Origin: Streptosporangiaceae bacterium
GTDB lineage: Bacteria > Actinomycetota > Actinomycetes > Streptosporangiales > Streptosporangiaceae
Reading direction: 5' to 3'
Assembly: GCA_019245115.1 (NCBI GenBank)
Contig: JAFARZ010000011.1
Span: forward strand, 20,023-84,022
Length of the DNA stretch: 64,000 bases
The position numbers and the translations under genes are program-made. The notes beneath the pieces were generated by a model. The model saw only the letters and a list, made by a program, of their open reading frames with translations, searched no databases and had not been told where the DNA came from. Within the stretch, counting starts at the first letter, position 1. Each line of letters opens with the position of its first letter. Positions 63,561 to 64,000 of the stretch are shown here, piece after piece.

Positions 63561-63587
63561 AGGCCCGGCTGGGATTCAGCCGGGCCT
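63561..63587. terminator. Bidirectional terminator between msrA and korB
   Basis: AGGCCCGGCTG (63561-63571) and CAGCCGGGCCT (63577-63587), an 11-bp perfect stem with a 5-nt loop, between two convergent genes. Confidence 0.85.
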
Positions 63588-63597
63588 TCGTCGTTGG

Positions 63598-64000
63598 CTA
63601 GCTGACTTCCCAGGTGTCGGTGCCGGCCAGCAGGGCGGTGAGGTCGCCCGGGCCGTTCTTGGTCCGGGCGGCATCGATCTGGTCCGCCATCAGCTGGTCA
63701 TAGCTGGCCTGCTCGACTTGCCGGAACACCCCGATCGGGGTGTGCCGGAAGTCGGTGGTGTCCAGCCGGGACAGCGCGAACGCGTACGACGGGTCGGGAC
63801 GGTGCGCGTCGTGGACGATCGCCTCATCGACGGTCCCGGCCGGCTCGAGCTGACCGTGGCTGCCGAACCGCAGCCCGCGCGGGTCATCCGGGCCGCCGTA
63901 GGTGAGCGGCTGGCCGTGCTCCAGCCGGATCAGCCGCCCGGCCGCCGACGCCGCATCCTTCAGCGGCTCGAACGCGTCGTCGTTGAAGATCGGGCAGTTC
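63598..64000 (-). CDS. korB: 2-oxoacid:ferredoxin oxidoreductase subunit beta (3' part)
   Basis: C-terminal 133 residues of a thiamine-diphosphate enzyme; the 5' part lies beyond the window edge. NCPIFNDDAFEPLKDAA, LEHGQPLTYG, VHDAHRPDPSYAFALSRLD and HTPIGVFRQVEQASYD match the C-terminal part of KorB, which with KorA converts 2-oxoglutarate to succinyl-CoA and reduces ferredoxin. It sits close to the complex I operon, as in Streptomyces. The stop is TAG (complement of 63598-63600). Confidence 0.85.
   Translation of the reverse strand, partial: NCPIFNDDAFEPLKDAASAAGRLIRLEHGQPLTYGGPDDPRGLRFGSHGQLEPAGTVDEAIVHDAHRPDPSYAFALSRLDTTDFRHTPIGVFRQVEQASYDQLMADQIDAARTKNGPGDLTALLAGTDTWEVS

Overview
The window is GC-rich DNA (third codon positions strongly G/C, GTG starts common) from a menaquinone-using, probably aerobic actinomycete. 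Gene content and order (pmt/rsmI/metG/tatD/rsmA/ispE/ABC-F; tRNA-Gln near glmU-prs; rplY-pth; cysQ-cysD-cysN; menG-menaquinone reductase-nuoA-N-polyprenyl synthase) resemble chromosomal housekeeping blocks of Streptomyces and Streptosporangiales relatives. The genus cannot be fixed from the sequence alone. I found no phage, plasmid or transposase genes.

Layout. 1-3.7 kb: a two-component system and a membrane glycosyltransferase. 4.3-10.4 kb: an orphan SigR-like ECF sigma factor, protein O-mannosyltransferase, rsmI, a second membrane glycosyltransferase and a polyprenyl-phosphate glycosyltransferase. 10.4-16.6 kb: metG-tatD-rsmA-ispE and a Uup-like ABC-F ATPase. 16.7-21.3 kb: a divergent MarR/trans-aconitate methyltransferase pair, a cysteine dioxygenase-rhodanese operon, and a desaturase-TetR pair with a clear operator. 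21.3-24.7 kb: a repeat-rich, gene-poor stretch holding tRNA-Gln and a 14-TM drug-efflux transporter. 24.7-27.2 kb: glmU-prs with a strong terminator. 27.6-31.0 kb: an AfsR-type SARP regulator followed by a 58-residue peptide built from five TIPGD repeats. 31.1-35.3 kb: a DUF234-type ATPase, a diguanylate cyclase and an MFS permease. 35.4-39.6 kb: rplY-pth and the sulfate-activation genes cysQ-cysD-cysN. 40.0-43.3 kb: an S9 peptidase and an AbiEi-like gene bracketed by 62-bp direct repeats. 43.5-61.3 kb: menG, a menaquinone reductase and the complete 14-gene complex I operon behind a textbook Rex operator. 61.5-64 kb: polyprenyl diphosphate synthase, msrA and the end of korB.

The most noteworthy features are regulatory and repeat-based. 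(1) The afsR/afsS-like unit: the small repeat peptide has a promoter with two heptamers spaced exactly 11 bp, 8 bp upstream of a -10, which is the canonical SARP geometry. (2) A 30-bp sequence sits inside three unrelated genes and is read in two different frames, like a small coding-sequence-invading element. (3) A 31-bp tandem dimer occurs at three loci, two of them flanking the AbiEi-like gene. (4) A ~165-bp intergenic element with twin hairpins is present twice. (5) Two genes (pth and an MFS permease) appear to use CTG start codons. (6) G-tract hairpins are inserted in frame in tatD, nuoE, nuoJ and nuoM. Together these suggest a genome colonised by several families of short palindromic or tandem repeats.
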